From Collinsella sp. (GTDB taxonomy: Bacteria > Actinomycetota > Coriobacteriia > Coriobacteriales > Coriobacteriaceae), in the NCBI GenBank assembly GCA_031296755.1, contig JAUMMZ010000015.1, positions 1 to 23,007 on the forward strand: a DNA stretch of 23,007 nt. Reading direction: 5' to 3'. A program made the translations under genes and the position numbers. Shown here piece by piece: positions 15,786 through 23,007 of the stretch (position 1 is the stretch's first letter; every line of letters starts with the position of its first letter). Under the pieces are notes generated by a model that saw nothing but the letters and a program-made list of their open reading frames with translations, was not told the DNA's origin and did not search any database.

Positions 15786-17195
15786 ATGAATTATTCGTCT
15801 ATTGCACGCAACACTATGATTGCGTTTGCTGCACAGTTTATTTCTCTATCGGTCAGTGTTGTCATGTCGCTGCTCGTGCCGAAAATCGTTGGTGTTGCTG
15901 ATTATGGATACTGGCAGCTGTTCATGTTTTATACGACCTATTCCGGCTTTTTTCACCTTGGCCTGAATGATGGTGTCTACTTGATTAACGGGGGTCTCTC
16001 TCGTGATGAAATCGATAAGAGCTCAATAAAATCCCAGTATATCTTCGGTGCTTGTTTCCAGGCAGTGATTTGCCTCGGCATCACTTTTGTTTCGCTGCCT
16101 CTTGTCGATGACGCAAATCGAGTATTTGTTATCGCGTCTTTTGCGCTTTACACCGTCGTCTATAACCTGACAAGTTATTTGGGCTTTGTCTTTCAGGCTA
16201 TGAACGAAACTAAGCTATTTTCGTTTTCTACAATGCTAGACAGGCTGGTGTTTCTGGCTCCGCTCCTTGTTTTAATTGGATTTAAGGTTTCGGACTACCA
16301 TCCCTATGTCTACGCGTATCTCGTTTCGAAGATTATTGCGCTCATATATTGCTCTTGGATGGGCAGGGATATCCTATGTGCTAAATCAGTGTCTTTTGGC
16401 AACTCGCTTAAGGACGGTATCCGCAGTATCATCGTCGGCGTAAAGCTGATGATTGCGAACATCGCCGACACACTGATCCTCGGGGTATCTAGGTTTCTTA
16501 TCGATCATTTTTGGGGTATCGTCGCCTTTGCAAAAATTTCGTTCTCCCTCTCTCTTGTCAATTTCTTTATCACTTTTGTCTCGCAGGCGAGCATGGTCTT
16601 ATTTCCTGCTCTTAGGACAGGTTCTGATGAGGAGAGAGTTCGTTTTTACATTGGCATAAGAAATGCCATCGAACTCATTTTTCCTGCAATCTTTTTGTTC
16701 TATTTCCCTATGGTTTGGTTTTTGGGGGCGTGGCTTCCTCAATATGCCGAGAGTCTTAGATATTTTGCGCTCTTACTTCCGATATGCGTCTTCAATACGA
16801 AGATGAGCCTTTGCTGTACTACCTATTTCAAGGTTCTTCGTAAAGAACAGCTGCTCCTGAAGTTGAATATCGTTGCCGTTATTTGCAGCACCGTCTTTTC
16901 GGTATTCGGTGTTCTCGCTCTCGATTCACTCGATGCTGTCCTGTGTGGCGCTGTAATCTGCATTATCGGAAGGTCACTGTGGTCCGAACTATATTTAAAT
17001 GAAAGGTTAAGTGCTCCGGGTTCGTCCAGGCCGTTTCAGGAGATTTTGCTTACAGTTGCCTTCGTCTTATTTACCGAGCTCATGCCCGGTGGAGTGGCGG
17101 CACTCCTGTATTCGATAGTTTATATTGGCTATCTTTTACTTAATCATTCTGAATTGAAAAACGTTGCCTCGCGTTTGAGCAGGCTTAAGCATTAG
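15786..17195 (+). CDS. wzx: Wzx-like lipid-linked oligosaccharide flippase (MOP superfamily)
   Basis: This 469-residue integral membrane protein begins with SSIARNTMIAFAAQFISLSVSVVMSLLVPKIVG, then DYGYWQLF. That is the start expected of polysaccharide-synthesis (MATE/MOP) flippases, and about 12-14 helices follow. It would move undecaprenyl-diphosphate-linked repeat units across the membrane for Wzy. ATG has CGAGG seven bases upstream. The gene is AT-rich, like the polymerase before it, and stands in sharp contrast to the GC-rich rml genes that start 31 bases downstream. Confidence 0.93.
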   Translation: MNYSSIARNTMIAFAAQFISLSVSVVMSLLVPKIVGVADYGYWQLFMFYTTYSGFFHLGLNDGVYLINGGLSRDEIDKSSIKSQYIFGACFQAVICLGITFVSLPLVDDANRVFVIASFALYTVVYNLTSYLGFVFQAMNETKLFSFSTMLDRLVFLAPLLVLIGFKVSDYHPYVYAYLVSKIIALIYCSWMGRDILCAKSVSFGNSLKDGIRSIIVGVKLMIANIADTLILGVSRFLIDHFWGIVAFAKISFSLSLVNFFITFVSQASMVLFPALRTGSDEERVRFYIGIRNAIELIFPAIFLFYFPMVWFLGAWLPQYAESLRYFALLLPICVFNTKMSLCCTTYFKVLRKEQLLLKLNIVAVICSTVFSVFGVLALDSLDAVLCGAVICIIGRSLWSELYLNERLSAPGSSRPFQEILLTVAFVLFTELMPGGVAALLYSIVYIGYLLLNHSELKNVASRLSRLKH

Positions 17196-17226
17196 TAAAT
17201 GTCATTCATCTAGATTGGATTAGGAT

Positions 17227-18126
17227 ATGAAAGGCATCATCCTCGCCGGCGGGTCCGGCACGCGCCTGTACCCGCTCACGCTCGTGACCTCCAAGCAGCT
17301 GCTGCCGGTCTACGACAAGCCCATGATCTACTACCCGCTGTCCACCCTCATGCTGGCGGGCATCCGGGACATCTTGGTCATCTCCACCCCGACCGACCTG
17401 CCCAACTTCGAGCGCCTGCTCGGGGACGGCTCGCGCTACGGCGTGAGCCTCTCCTACGCCGAGCAGCCGAGCCCCGACGGCCTGGCGCAGGCCTTCACCA
17501 TCGGCGAGGAGTTCATTAACGGCGAGCCGTGCGCCCTGGTGCTCGGCGACAACATCTTCTACGGCAACGGCCTCAGCCGCCACCTGAAGAAGGCCGTCGA
17601 GAACGCGCAGTCGGGCCGCGCCACGGTCTTCGGCTACCACGTGGACGACCCCGAGCGCTTCGGCGTCGTCGAGTTCGACGGCGAGGGGAGGGCCGTCTCC
17701 ATCGAGGAGAAGCCCGCCGAGCCCAAGAGCTCCTACGCCGTCACCGGCCTGTACTTCTACCCGGGCGACGTGGCCGCCAAGGCCCACGAGGTCAAGCCGT
17801 CCGCGCGCGGCGAGCTGGAGATCACCACGCTCAACCAGATGTACCTGGAGGAGGGGACGCTGTCCGTCGTCACCCTGGGCCGCGGCTACGCGTGGCTGGA
17901 CACCGGCACCATGGAGTCACTCCACGAGGCCGCGGAGTTCGTCCGCGCCGTGGAGCACTCCCAGGACCTTCCCGTGTCCGTGCCCGAGGAGATCGCCTGG
18001 GAGAACGGTTGGATCACGACCGCCGGGCTGGAGGAGGCCGCCGAGGCCTACGGGAAGTCGGTCTACGGGCAGCACCTCAAGAAGGTCGCCGCCGGCGAGA
18101 TCGTCAACAGCCCGCGCGAGTACTAG
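17227..18126 (+). CDS. rmlA: glucose-1-phosphate thymidylyltransferase
   Basis: RmlA makes dTDP-glucose from dTTP and glucose 1-phosphate, the first step of dTDP-L-rhamnose synthesis. The 299 residues have the nucleotide-binding GGSGTRLYP (8-16), LLPVYDKPMIYYPLS (26-39), the metal site LGDN (106-109), EEKPAEPKSSYAVTGLYFY and GYAWLDTGT. This is the usual length for the family. ATG is preceded by TTAGGAT. Codon use is strongly GC-ending, unlike wzx. It is the first of three consecutive rml genes. Confidence 0.97.
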   Translation: MKGIILAGGSGTRLYPLTLVTSKQLLPVYDKPMIYYPLSTLMLAGIRDILVISTPTDLPNFERLLGDGSRYGVSLSYAEQPSPDGLAQAFTIGEEFINGEPCALVLGDNIFYGNGLSRHLKKAVENAQSGRATVFGYHVDDPERFGVVEFDGEGRAVSIEEKPAEPKSSYAVTGLYFYPGDVAAKAHEVKPSARGELEITTLNQMYLEEGTLSVVTLGRGYAWLDTGTMESLHEAAEFVRAVEHSQDLPVSVPEEIAWENGWITTAGLEEAAEAYGKSVYGQHLKKVAAGEIVNSPREY

Positions 18127-18138
18127 GAGGAACCCCTC

Positions 18139-19158
18139 ATGTCTGAGATTTTTGAACCTAAGAACATCATCGTCACGGGCGGCTGCGGCTTCATCGGCAG
18201 CAACTTCGTGCACTACGTGGTGAAGAACCACCCCGAGGTACACGTTACCGTCCTGGACAAGCTGACCTACGCCGGCAACCCCGAGAACATCGCCGGGCTG
18301 CCCTCCGACCGCGTGGAGCTCGTCGTGGGCGACATCTGCGACGCGGAGCTGCTGGACCGCATCGTCCCAGGCCACGACGCGATCGTGCACTACGCCGCGG
18401 AGTCCCACAACGACAACTCCATCGCCGACCCCGAGCCCTTCCTGCGCACGAACGCGGAGGGCACCTTCCGCCTGCTGGAGGCCGTGAGGAAATACGGTAT
18501 CCGCTACCACCACGTCTCCACCGACGAGGTCTACGGCGACCTGGCGCTCGACGACCCCGCCAAGTTCACCGAGGAGACGCCGTATAAGCCCTCTTCGCCG
18601 TACAGCTCCACCAAGGCGTCTTCCGACATGCTCGTGCGCGCCTGGACCCGCACCTACGGCCTGCGCACCACGATCTCCAACTGCTCCAACAACTACGGCC
18701 CCTACCAGCACGTGGAGAAGTTCATCCCCAGGCAGATCACGAACATCATCGACGGCGTCCGCCCCAAGCTCTACGGGAAGGGCGAGAACGTCCGCGACTG
18801 GATCCACACCGAGGACCACAGCTCCGCGGTGTGGGACATCCTCACCAAGGGCCGCATGGGGGAGACCTACCTCATCGGCGCCAATGGGGAGAAGAACAAC
18901 ATCACCGTCCTGCGCATGATCCTCACGGCCATGGGCCGCGACCCCGAGGACTTCGACTGGGTCGCCGACCGCCCCGGCCACGACCGCCGCTACGCCATCG
19001 ACAGCACGAAGCTCCAGCGCGAGCTGGGCTGGAGGCCGGCGCACACCGACTTCGCCGGGGGCCTCAAGGCCACCATCGACTGGTACGTCGCCAACGAGTC
19101 CTGGTGGCGCCCGGCCAAGGAGGCCACCGAGGCCAGGTATAAGGCCCAGGGGCAGTAG
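18139..19158 (+). CDS. rmlB: dTDP-glucose 4,6-dehydratase
   Basis: RmlB converts dTDP-glucose to dTDP-4-keto-6-deoxyglucose using bound NAD. The 339 residues of this extended short-chain dehydrogenase show the cofactor motif GGCGFIG (14-20). They also show the catalytic STDEVYG (D129, E130), Y155-x3-K159 (YSSTK) and the NCSNNYGPYQHVEKFIPR substrate region. ATG follows GGAGGAAC with 12 bases between it and rmlA. It is separated from rmlCD by a strong hairpin. Confidence 0.97.
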   Translation: MSEIFEPKNIIVTGGCGFIGSNFVHYVVKNHPEVHVTVLDKLTYAGNPENIAGLPSDRVELVVGDICDAELLDRIVPGHDAIVHYAAESHNDNSIADPEPFLRTNAEGTFRLLEAVRKYGIRYHHVSTDEVYGDLALDDPAKFTEETPYKPSSPYSSTKASSDMLVRAWTRTYGLRTTISNCSNNYGPYQHVEKFIPRQITNIIDGVRPKLYGKGENVRDWIHTEDHSSAVWDILTKGRMGETYLIGANGEKNNITVLRMILTAMGRDPEDFDWVADRPGHDRRYAIDSTKLQRELGWRPAHTDFAGGLKATIDWYVANESWWRPAKEATEARYKAQGQ

Positions 19159-19184
19159 GCCGAACCCCGGCATCCCGCACCGCG

Positions 19185-19243
19185 GGGCGCCCCGGGCGGA
19201 CCGCAGGGCATGGGGATGGTCCTGCGGCCCGCCCGGGGCGCCC
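19185..19243 (+). repeat. very stable 23-bp hairpin between rmlB and rmlCD
   Basis: Arms 19185-19207 and 19221-19243 pair at 22 of 23 positions, almost all G-C, around a 13-base loop. GCAACC rather than a T-tract follows, so it is not a normal intrinsic terminator. It could stabilise the upstream mRNA, slow polymerase, or be a dispersed repeat. It occupies most of the 120-base gap. Confidence 0.75.
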
Positions 19244-19278
19244 GCAACCACCGTATAGTCGATAGGAGCTTTTCCCAC

Positions 19279-20733
19279 ATGGCAGACATCGCATTCGAGA
19301 AGGACCTCTCCGTAACCGAGACCGGCATAGAGGGCCTCAAGGTCGTCGACCTGGCCGTCCACGGCGACTCGCGCGGCTGGTTCAAGGAGAACTGGCAGCG
19401 CGCCAAGATGACCGCCCTGGGCATCCCTGACCTCAGGGTCGTCCAGAACAACATCTCCTACAACGACAGCCGCGGCGTCACCCGCGGCATCCACGCCGAG
19501 CCCTGGGACAAGTTCATCTCCGTGGCGCGCGGCAGCGTCTTCGGCGCCTGGGTGGACCTGCGCGAGGGCAGCGAGACCTACGGGAAGGTGTTCACCTGCA
19601 CGCTCGACCCGTCCAGGGCCATCTACGTGCCGCGCGGCGTGGGCAACTCCTTCCAGGCCCTGGAGGACGGCACCGCCTACACCTACCTGGTGGACGCCCA
19701 CTGGTCGCTGGAATTGAAGAGGACCTACACCTTCGTGAACCTCGCCGACCCGGAGCTCGCCATCGAGTGGCCGATCCCGCTCAATGAGGCCACCGTCTCT
19801 GAGGCCGACCTCAACCACCCGATGCTGAAGGACGTCGTCCCGATGGCGCCCAAGCGCACCCTCGTCACCGGCTGCAACGGCCAGCTGGGCCATGCGGTGC
19901 GCGCGCTCGCCGAGGAGCGCGGCGTCGCCAGGGACTTCGACTTCTGCGACATCGACACCTTCGATATGTCAGATCCGGACGCCTACACACAGTACGACTG
20001 GTCGCTCTACGGCACCGTGATCAACTGCGGCGCCTACACCGCCGTGGACAGGGCGGAGACCCCCGAGGGCCGTGTCATCGCCTGGAAGGCCAACGCGACC
20101 GGCCCCGCCCTCCTCGCCCGCACCTGCGCCGGGCACGGGATCACGCTCGTGCACGTGTCCAGCGACTACGTCTTCGACGGCACCGCCGAGGTCCATACCG
20201 AGGACGAGCCCCTCAGCCCGCTTTCCGTCTACGGCCAGACCAAGGCGGCCGGCGACATCGCCGTGGCCGGCTGCCCGCGCCACTACATCATGCGCAGCTC
20301 CTGGGTCATCGGCGAGGGACACAACTTCGTGAAGACGATGAAGGCGCTCTCCGACCGCGTCGCCGACCCGGAGGACGGGCTCACGCAGGTCACGGTCGTG
20401 GACGACCAGCTGGGCCGCCTGACCTTCACGCGCGACATGGCCGAGGCCATCTTCCACGTGCTGGGCACGCACGCCCCCTACGGAACCTACGACTGCACGG
20501 GCTCCGGCGCCGTGAAGTCCTGGGCGGACATCGCCCGCGCCGTCTTCGAGGCCGCCAACGGCAACGGGGAGAGGGTCGTTCCGGTCAGCACAGCCGACTA
20601 CTATTCGAACGCCGCGGGCCCCATCGCACCGCGCCCGGCCCACTCCGCGCTCGACCTGTCCAAGCTCGAGACCAGTGGCTTCCACATGCCCGACTGGGAG
20701 GAGGAGCTTAAGGGGTACATGTCCATGCTTTAA
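19279..20733 (+). CDS. rmlCD: fused dTDP-4-dehydrorhamnose 3,5-epimerase / reductase (RmlC-RmlD)
   Basis: This 484-residue two-domain protein carries out the last two steps to dTDP-L-rhamnose. Residues 1-190 form a cupin of RmlC type (DSRGWFKENWQ, RGIHAEPWDK at 69-78, VPRGVGNSF). Residues 193-484 form RmlD, with TGCNGQLG (197-204), SSDYVFDGT (294-302) and YGQTK (318-322). The epimerase active site is of a divergent type. Classical RmlC has RGxHxQ and AHGF, whereas here RGIHAEPW and GNSF are seen. ATG 19279 follows AGGAG. Earlier in-frame codons from 19210 fall within the hairpin and are unlikely. It ends the polysaccharide operon. Confidence 0.93.
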   Translation: MADIAFEKDLSVTETGIEGLKVVDLAVHGDSRGWFKENWQRAKMTALGIPDLRVVQNNISYNDSRGVTRGIHAEPWDKFISVARGSVFGAWVDLREGSETYGKVFTCTLDPSRAIYVPRGVGNSFQALEDGTAYTYLVDAHWSLELKRTYTFVNLADPELAIEWPIPLNEATVSEADLNHPMLKDVVPMAPKRTLVTGCNGQLGHAVRALAEERGVARDFDFCDIDTFDMSDPDAYTQYDWSLYGTVINCGAYTAVDRAETPEGRVIAWKANATGPALLARTCAGHGITLVHVSSDYVFDGTAEVHTEDEPLSPLSVYGQTKAAGDIAVAGCPRHYIMRSSWVIGEGHNFVKTMKALSDRVADPEDGLTQVTVVDDQLGRLTFTRDMAEAIFHVLGTHAPYGTYDCTGSGAVKSWADIARAVFEAANGNGERVVPVSTADYYSNAAGPIAPRPAHSALDLSKLETSGFHMPDWEEELKGYMSML

Positions 20734-20766
20734 CATCCAGTTATACGATCAGAATGAACCGATGGT

Positions 20767-20810
20767 GCATGAAGGGCTCGCTGATGGCAGAGCCCTTCAT
20801 GCGTTATATT
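20767..20810 (+). terminator. end-of-operon hairpin after rmlCD
   Basis: GCATGAAGGGCTC (20767-20779) and GAGCCCTTCATGC (20790-20802) form a perfect 13-bp stem with a ten-base loop. GTTATATT follows, only partly T-rich. It is the likely 3' end of the operon, though the weak tract suggests inefficient termination. Confidence 0.6.
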
Positions 20811-20865
20811 GCATGGTGTACTGCGCAGTAAAACTAATCTCTGTTATTAAATCGGACGGTATTGA

Positions 20866-21912
20866 ATGCTAAATCTTCTTTGGATCATTGGGAATGGATT
20901 TGATCGGAACCTTGGTCTCGCAACTGATTACCGTTCTTTTTTGAAGAATCGCTATTTTAAAGATGGCGTTCAGAACAAATATAGGGATGAGCTTGTAAAA
21001 AGAGTTGAGGGATTCAGCCCAGAACGAGCGTCTGAACTTTGGTGTGATTTGGAAAATCTTCTAGGCAGAGCATCAGCGTTTTATGAAGACGACGAAGAAT
21101 TATTTCATGAGACGTTTGAGAATATTCAAGATGAGTTTTTAGATTACGTATTTAGAGAGTCCAGCCGTATGCCTGTCGAGCTTCCTCAGGAGGCAGTTCA
21201 GGAATTTCGAGCATCAATTAGCAGCTTCTATACGAGACTCACTGCTGTTGACGTATTAAAAGGGCTCCCCGCTTTGATGTCGACTTCTGAAGACGTGACT
21301 GTGCACGTTCTGGTTTTAAACTATACGAATACCGTCAATCGTTTTTGGGATGAGATTGGGAAAGACCAGCCCTTTGGTAAGTTGATTGTCGGTACTACGC
21401 CTAAGTTCTTTTATCAAGGCACGCTTCTTCATCTTCATGGAGAAATCAATGATGGGGGCACTGCTACCAATATTATATTTGGCGTTTCAGATTCTGATCA
21501 GATTACATCTCCCGTTTATTCCTCTAAGGTGGATTTTCAAGAGCTTTGGGTTAAAGAAAAAAAGAACTACGGAATTTATGGCAATACGAAAACCGCTGAG
21601 ATGAGTGAGCTGATAGCTAAAGCCGATAGCATTTGTATATATGGCTGCAGCTTGGGAGAAAGCGATGGTTACATTTGGCGACAAGTGGCTGATAGGTTGT
21701 CAGATTCGGCATGCAGGCTTTATATTTTCGACTATGGTTTACCCGATCGTTCTACGGTGGCTGCCAGGGCTTATCAGAAACGACGTCGTGATTTGGCCAG
21801 ACGTTTCTATGAGGTTGCAAATGTGGCTGCAGAAGACGAGAAATCGATATCAGATCGTTTTTCCCGGTTGAGTCAACTAAGGTCTTTAATTTCAATTCAC
21901 TTGTTTAATTGA
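20866..21912 (+). CDS. abiH: AbiH family phage-defence (abortive infection) protein
   Basis: This 348-residue protein shows the AbiH family blocks: LLWIIGNGFDRNLGLATDY (4-22), VLNYTN (150-155), LLHLHGEIN (187-194, HGE) and IYGCSLGESD (258-267). AbiH was described in Lactococcus as an abortive infection gene; its mechanism is not known. The gene is plainly AT-rich compared with rmlCD, suggesting horizontal acquisition. It has no partner gene: rmlCD ends 132 bases before it and the next gene is convergent. The ATG at 20866 has only a weak ribosome site (GGACGG), and no confident promoter was found in the gap. Confidence 0.85.
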   Translation: MLNLLWIIGNGFDRNLGLATDYRSFLKNRYFKDGVQNKYRDELVKRVEGFSPERASELWCDLENLLGRASAFYEDDEELFHETFENIQDEFLDYVFRESSRMPVELPQEAVQEFRASISSFYTRLTAVDVLKGLPALMSTSEDVTVHVLVLNYTNTVNRFWDEIGKDQPFGKLIVGTTPKFFYQGTLLHLHGEINDGGTATNIIFGVSDSDQITSPVYSSKVDFQELWVKEKKNYGIYGNTKTAEMSELIAKADSICIYGCSLGESDGYIWRQVADRLSDSACRLYIFDYGLPDRSTVAARAYQKRRRDLARRFYEVANVAAEDEKSISDRFSRLSQLRSLISIHLFN

Positions 21913-22052
21913 TTGGACTGCCTGTGTCTCGTATCGACGATTTCGGGTGGATGTTAGTTAAAGCTCTAGTGTTCGCACTTTGGTGATTCTAAACATAGGA
22001 CTGTTCGGGCGTTCCAAACTGTAATGGTGTATTCGTTGGCGCATTCAATTAA

Positions 22053-23007
22053 CTATCTGCTTTGAAAGGCATCTAGGTGCTGCTGAATGCGATCGGCATA
22101 CTTCTCTGCCCATTCATCGGCCTTGCCAGTTCGTACAAAGTAATTGTTAGACAGGTCGGTCGAGTGGTGGGCGTAGCCGTCTTTTTGGTAGTTAGCCATG
22201 TGGTCGGAGTGGGCGATTGCCATGAGCTCGTCGGCCAGGCCAAAGTACAGATGGCGCTGGTCCAGGTCCCCGTACCAGTTGTCGCTGGTGTCATCCCAGG
22301 TTGGGTCCATCTGGCACCATTTGCTGTCGATCTTTACGGCGTTCCAGGTGTGGCCGTTGCCGGTGATGCGGCCGTTGGCGATGCCCGCGGCGTCAAGGAG
22401 CTTGGAGTAGATGCGCTGGTAGCTCTCGCAGGTGCCTTGGTGGCGCGTGAGGCCGCTTTCGGCCGAGCACCAGTTGAGGCTGTGGTCGTACTCCAGCTGG
22501 TCGAGCGTCCAGTCGTGGAGCCAAAGCGCCATGTCGTATTCCGAGCGTTTGTCAGTTGCCTGCACTGGGCCACGGCGTTGTTGACGACCTGTGTGACGCT
22601 TGGGCGGGCGGCGTCGTTTACGGTCACCTCCGCCGTGGTGCGCAGGTAGTAGATCCCCTTGTCGTTTTGGGGGTCGTATCTGTCGTTGTCCATAAAGTAG
22701 AAGTAGATGCGGTACGTGCCCGATGCCGTGAAGTTAAAGGTAAAGTCGTGGCCCGCGGTGCCCAGGCTGTAGTAGCTGCCCCATGCCGGGCGCGACGGGT
22801 CGCAGACGCTTTCATGGCTGCCGCCGTCCCAGTAGGTGGGCACGTCCATGCGCGCCTTGGCCTGGGACGAGCCGTTGGTTTGGGTTACGTGGAAGGTCGT
22901 CGCGGTGCCCGCCGGGGCGTCGTTCCACGAGACGGTGAAGGTGACGCCGTTTTGGGTTGCCGTGGCGGAGTGGGCGTAGGTGGTTTGTGACGTGGCGGGG
23001 ATTGCGG
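22053..23007 (-). pseudogene. surface transglutaminase-like protein, C-terminal part, broken by a frameshift
   Basis: From the right edge to about 22560 one minus frame reads YAHSATATQNGVTFTVSWND, then MDVPTYWDGGSHESVC, YDFTF-like strands and AEVTVNDAARPSVTQVVNN. This is a beta-rich extracellular domain. From about 22565 to 22053 another frame continues with SEYDMALWLHDWTLDQLEYD and a transglutaminase-like core: Cys in GTCESY, His in GNGHTWN, Asp in MDPTWDD. The two parts join smoothly if one base is restored in the TGCAGG stretch (22559-22564 on the plus strand), giving a -1 shift. The gene therefore appears inactivated, unless this is an assembly error or slippage. The N-terminus and any signal peptide lie outside the window. 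Confidence 0.8.

Noticed and set aside
17917..19893. 658-codon open frame on the minus strand opposite rmlA/rmlB/rmlCD
   Set aside because: It has the same shadow pattern, spans three well-supported genes and the hairpin gap, and shows no recognisable protein features.

Overview
The window looks like a chromosomal segment of a gut member of the Coriobacteriia, most likely Collinsella. This is inferred from the high-GC core genes, the RmlCD fusion with an RGIHAEPW motif, a LoaP-headed exopolysaccharide operon, and a surface transglutaminase-like protein with a style of repeat domain familiar from that genus. No ribosomal RNA or other marker was available to confirm it.

Layout. (1) 1-569, minus: the N-terminal part of an IS110-family transposase that runs off the left edge. 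It is preceded by a multi-stem leader (572-665) that may be the element's bridge RNA. (2) 570-1096 has no convincing protein gene and holds a cluster of inverted and direct repeats. (3) 4316-1097, minus: a tight three-gene redox operon comprising a GlpA-like FAD dehydrogenase with a C-terminal cysteine cluster, a second FAD/pyridine-nucleotide oxidoreductase, and a DUF1667 protein. (4) 4317-4723: an intergenic region with a short palindrome near the operon start and a tandem 81-bp repeat, each copy a 15-bp dyad. (5) 4724-5155, plus: a small membrane protein with two zinc ribbons. (6) 5380-7143, plus: thrS, with a clear promoter, a 5' leader hairpin and two tandem terminators.

(7) 7469-20733, plus: a long exopolysaccharide or capsule operon. 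Its order is loaP (processive antiterminator), initiating phosphoglycosyl transferase, GT4, polysaccharide pyruvyl transferase-like protein, F420-hydrogenase-beta-like Fe-S protein, GT4, GT2, Wzy-like polymerase, Wzx-like flippase, then rmlA, rmlB and a fused rmlCD for dTDP-L-rhamnose. Together these would put a sugar phosphate on a lipid, extend it (probably with rhamnose and perhaps pyruvyl decoration), flip it and polymerise it. No chain-length regulator, kinase or final ligase is seen in the window. The middle genes (about 8.9-17.2 kb) are visibly AT-richer than the rml genes and thrS, which fits a swappable serotype cassette.

(8) 20866-21912, plus: an AT-rich AbiH-type phage-defence gene after the operon's end hairpin. 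(9) 23007-22053, minus: the C-terminal part of a surface transglutaminase-like protein broken by a -1 frameshift near 22560.

The most interesting signal is a pair of perfect 15-bp inverted repeats (7256-7270 and 7363-7377) that flank the only good -10 element ahead of loaP. This is the architecture of a phase-variable invertible promoter controlling a polysaccharide operon, here combined with LoaP antitermination and an in-operon terminator-like hairpin between wzy and wzx. The other leading candidates are the IS110 bridge-RNA leader and the tandem dyad repeats at 4480-4641.
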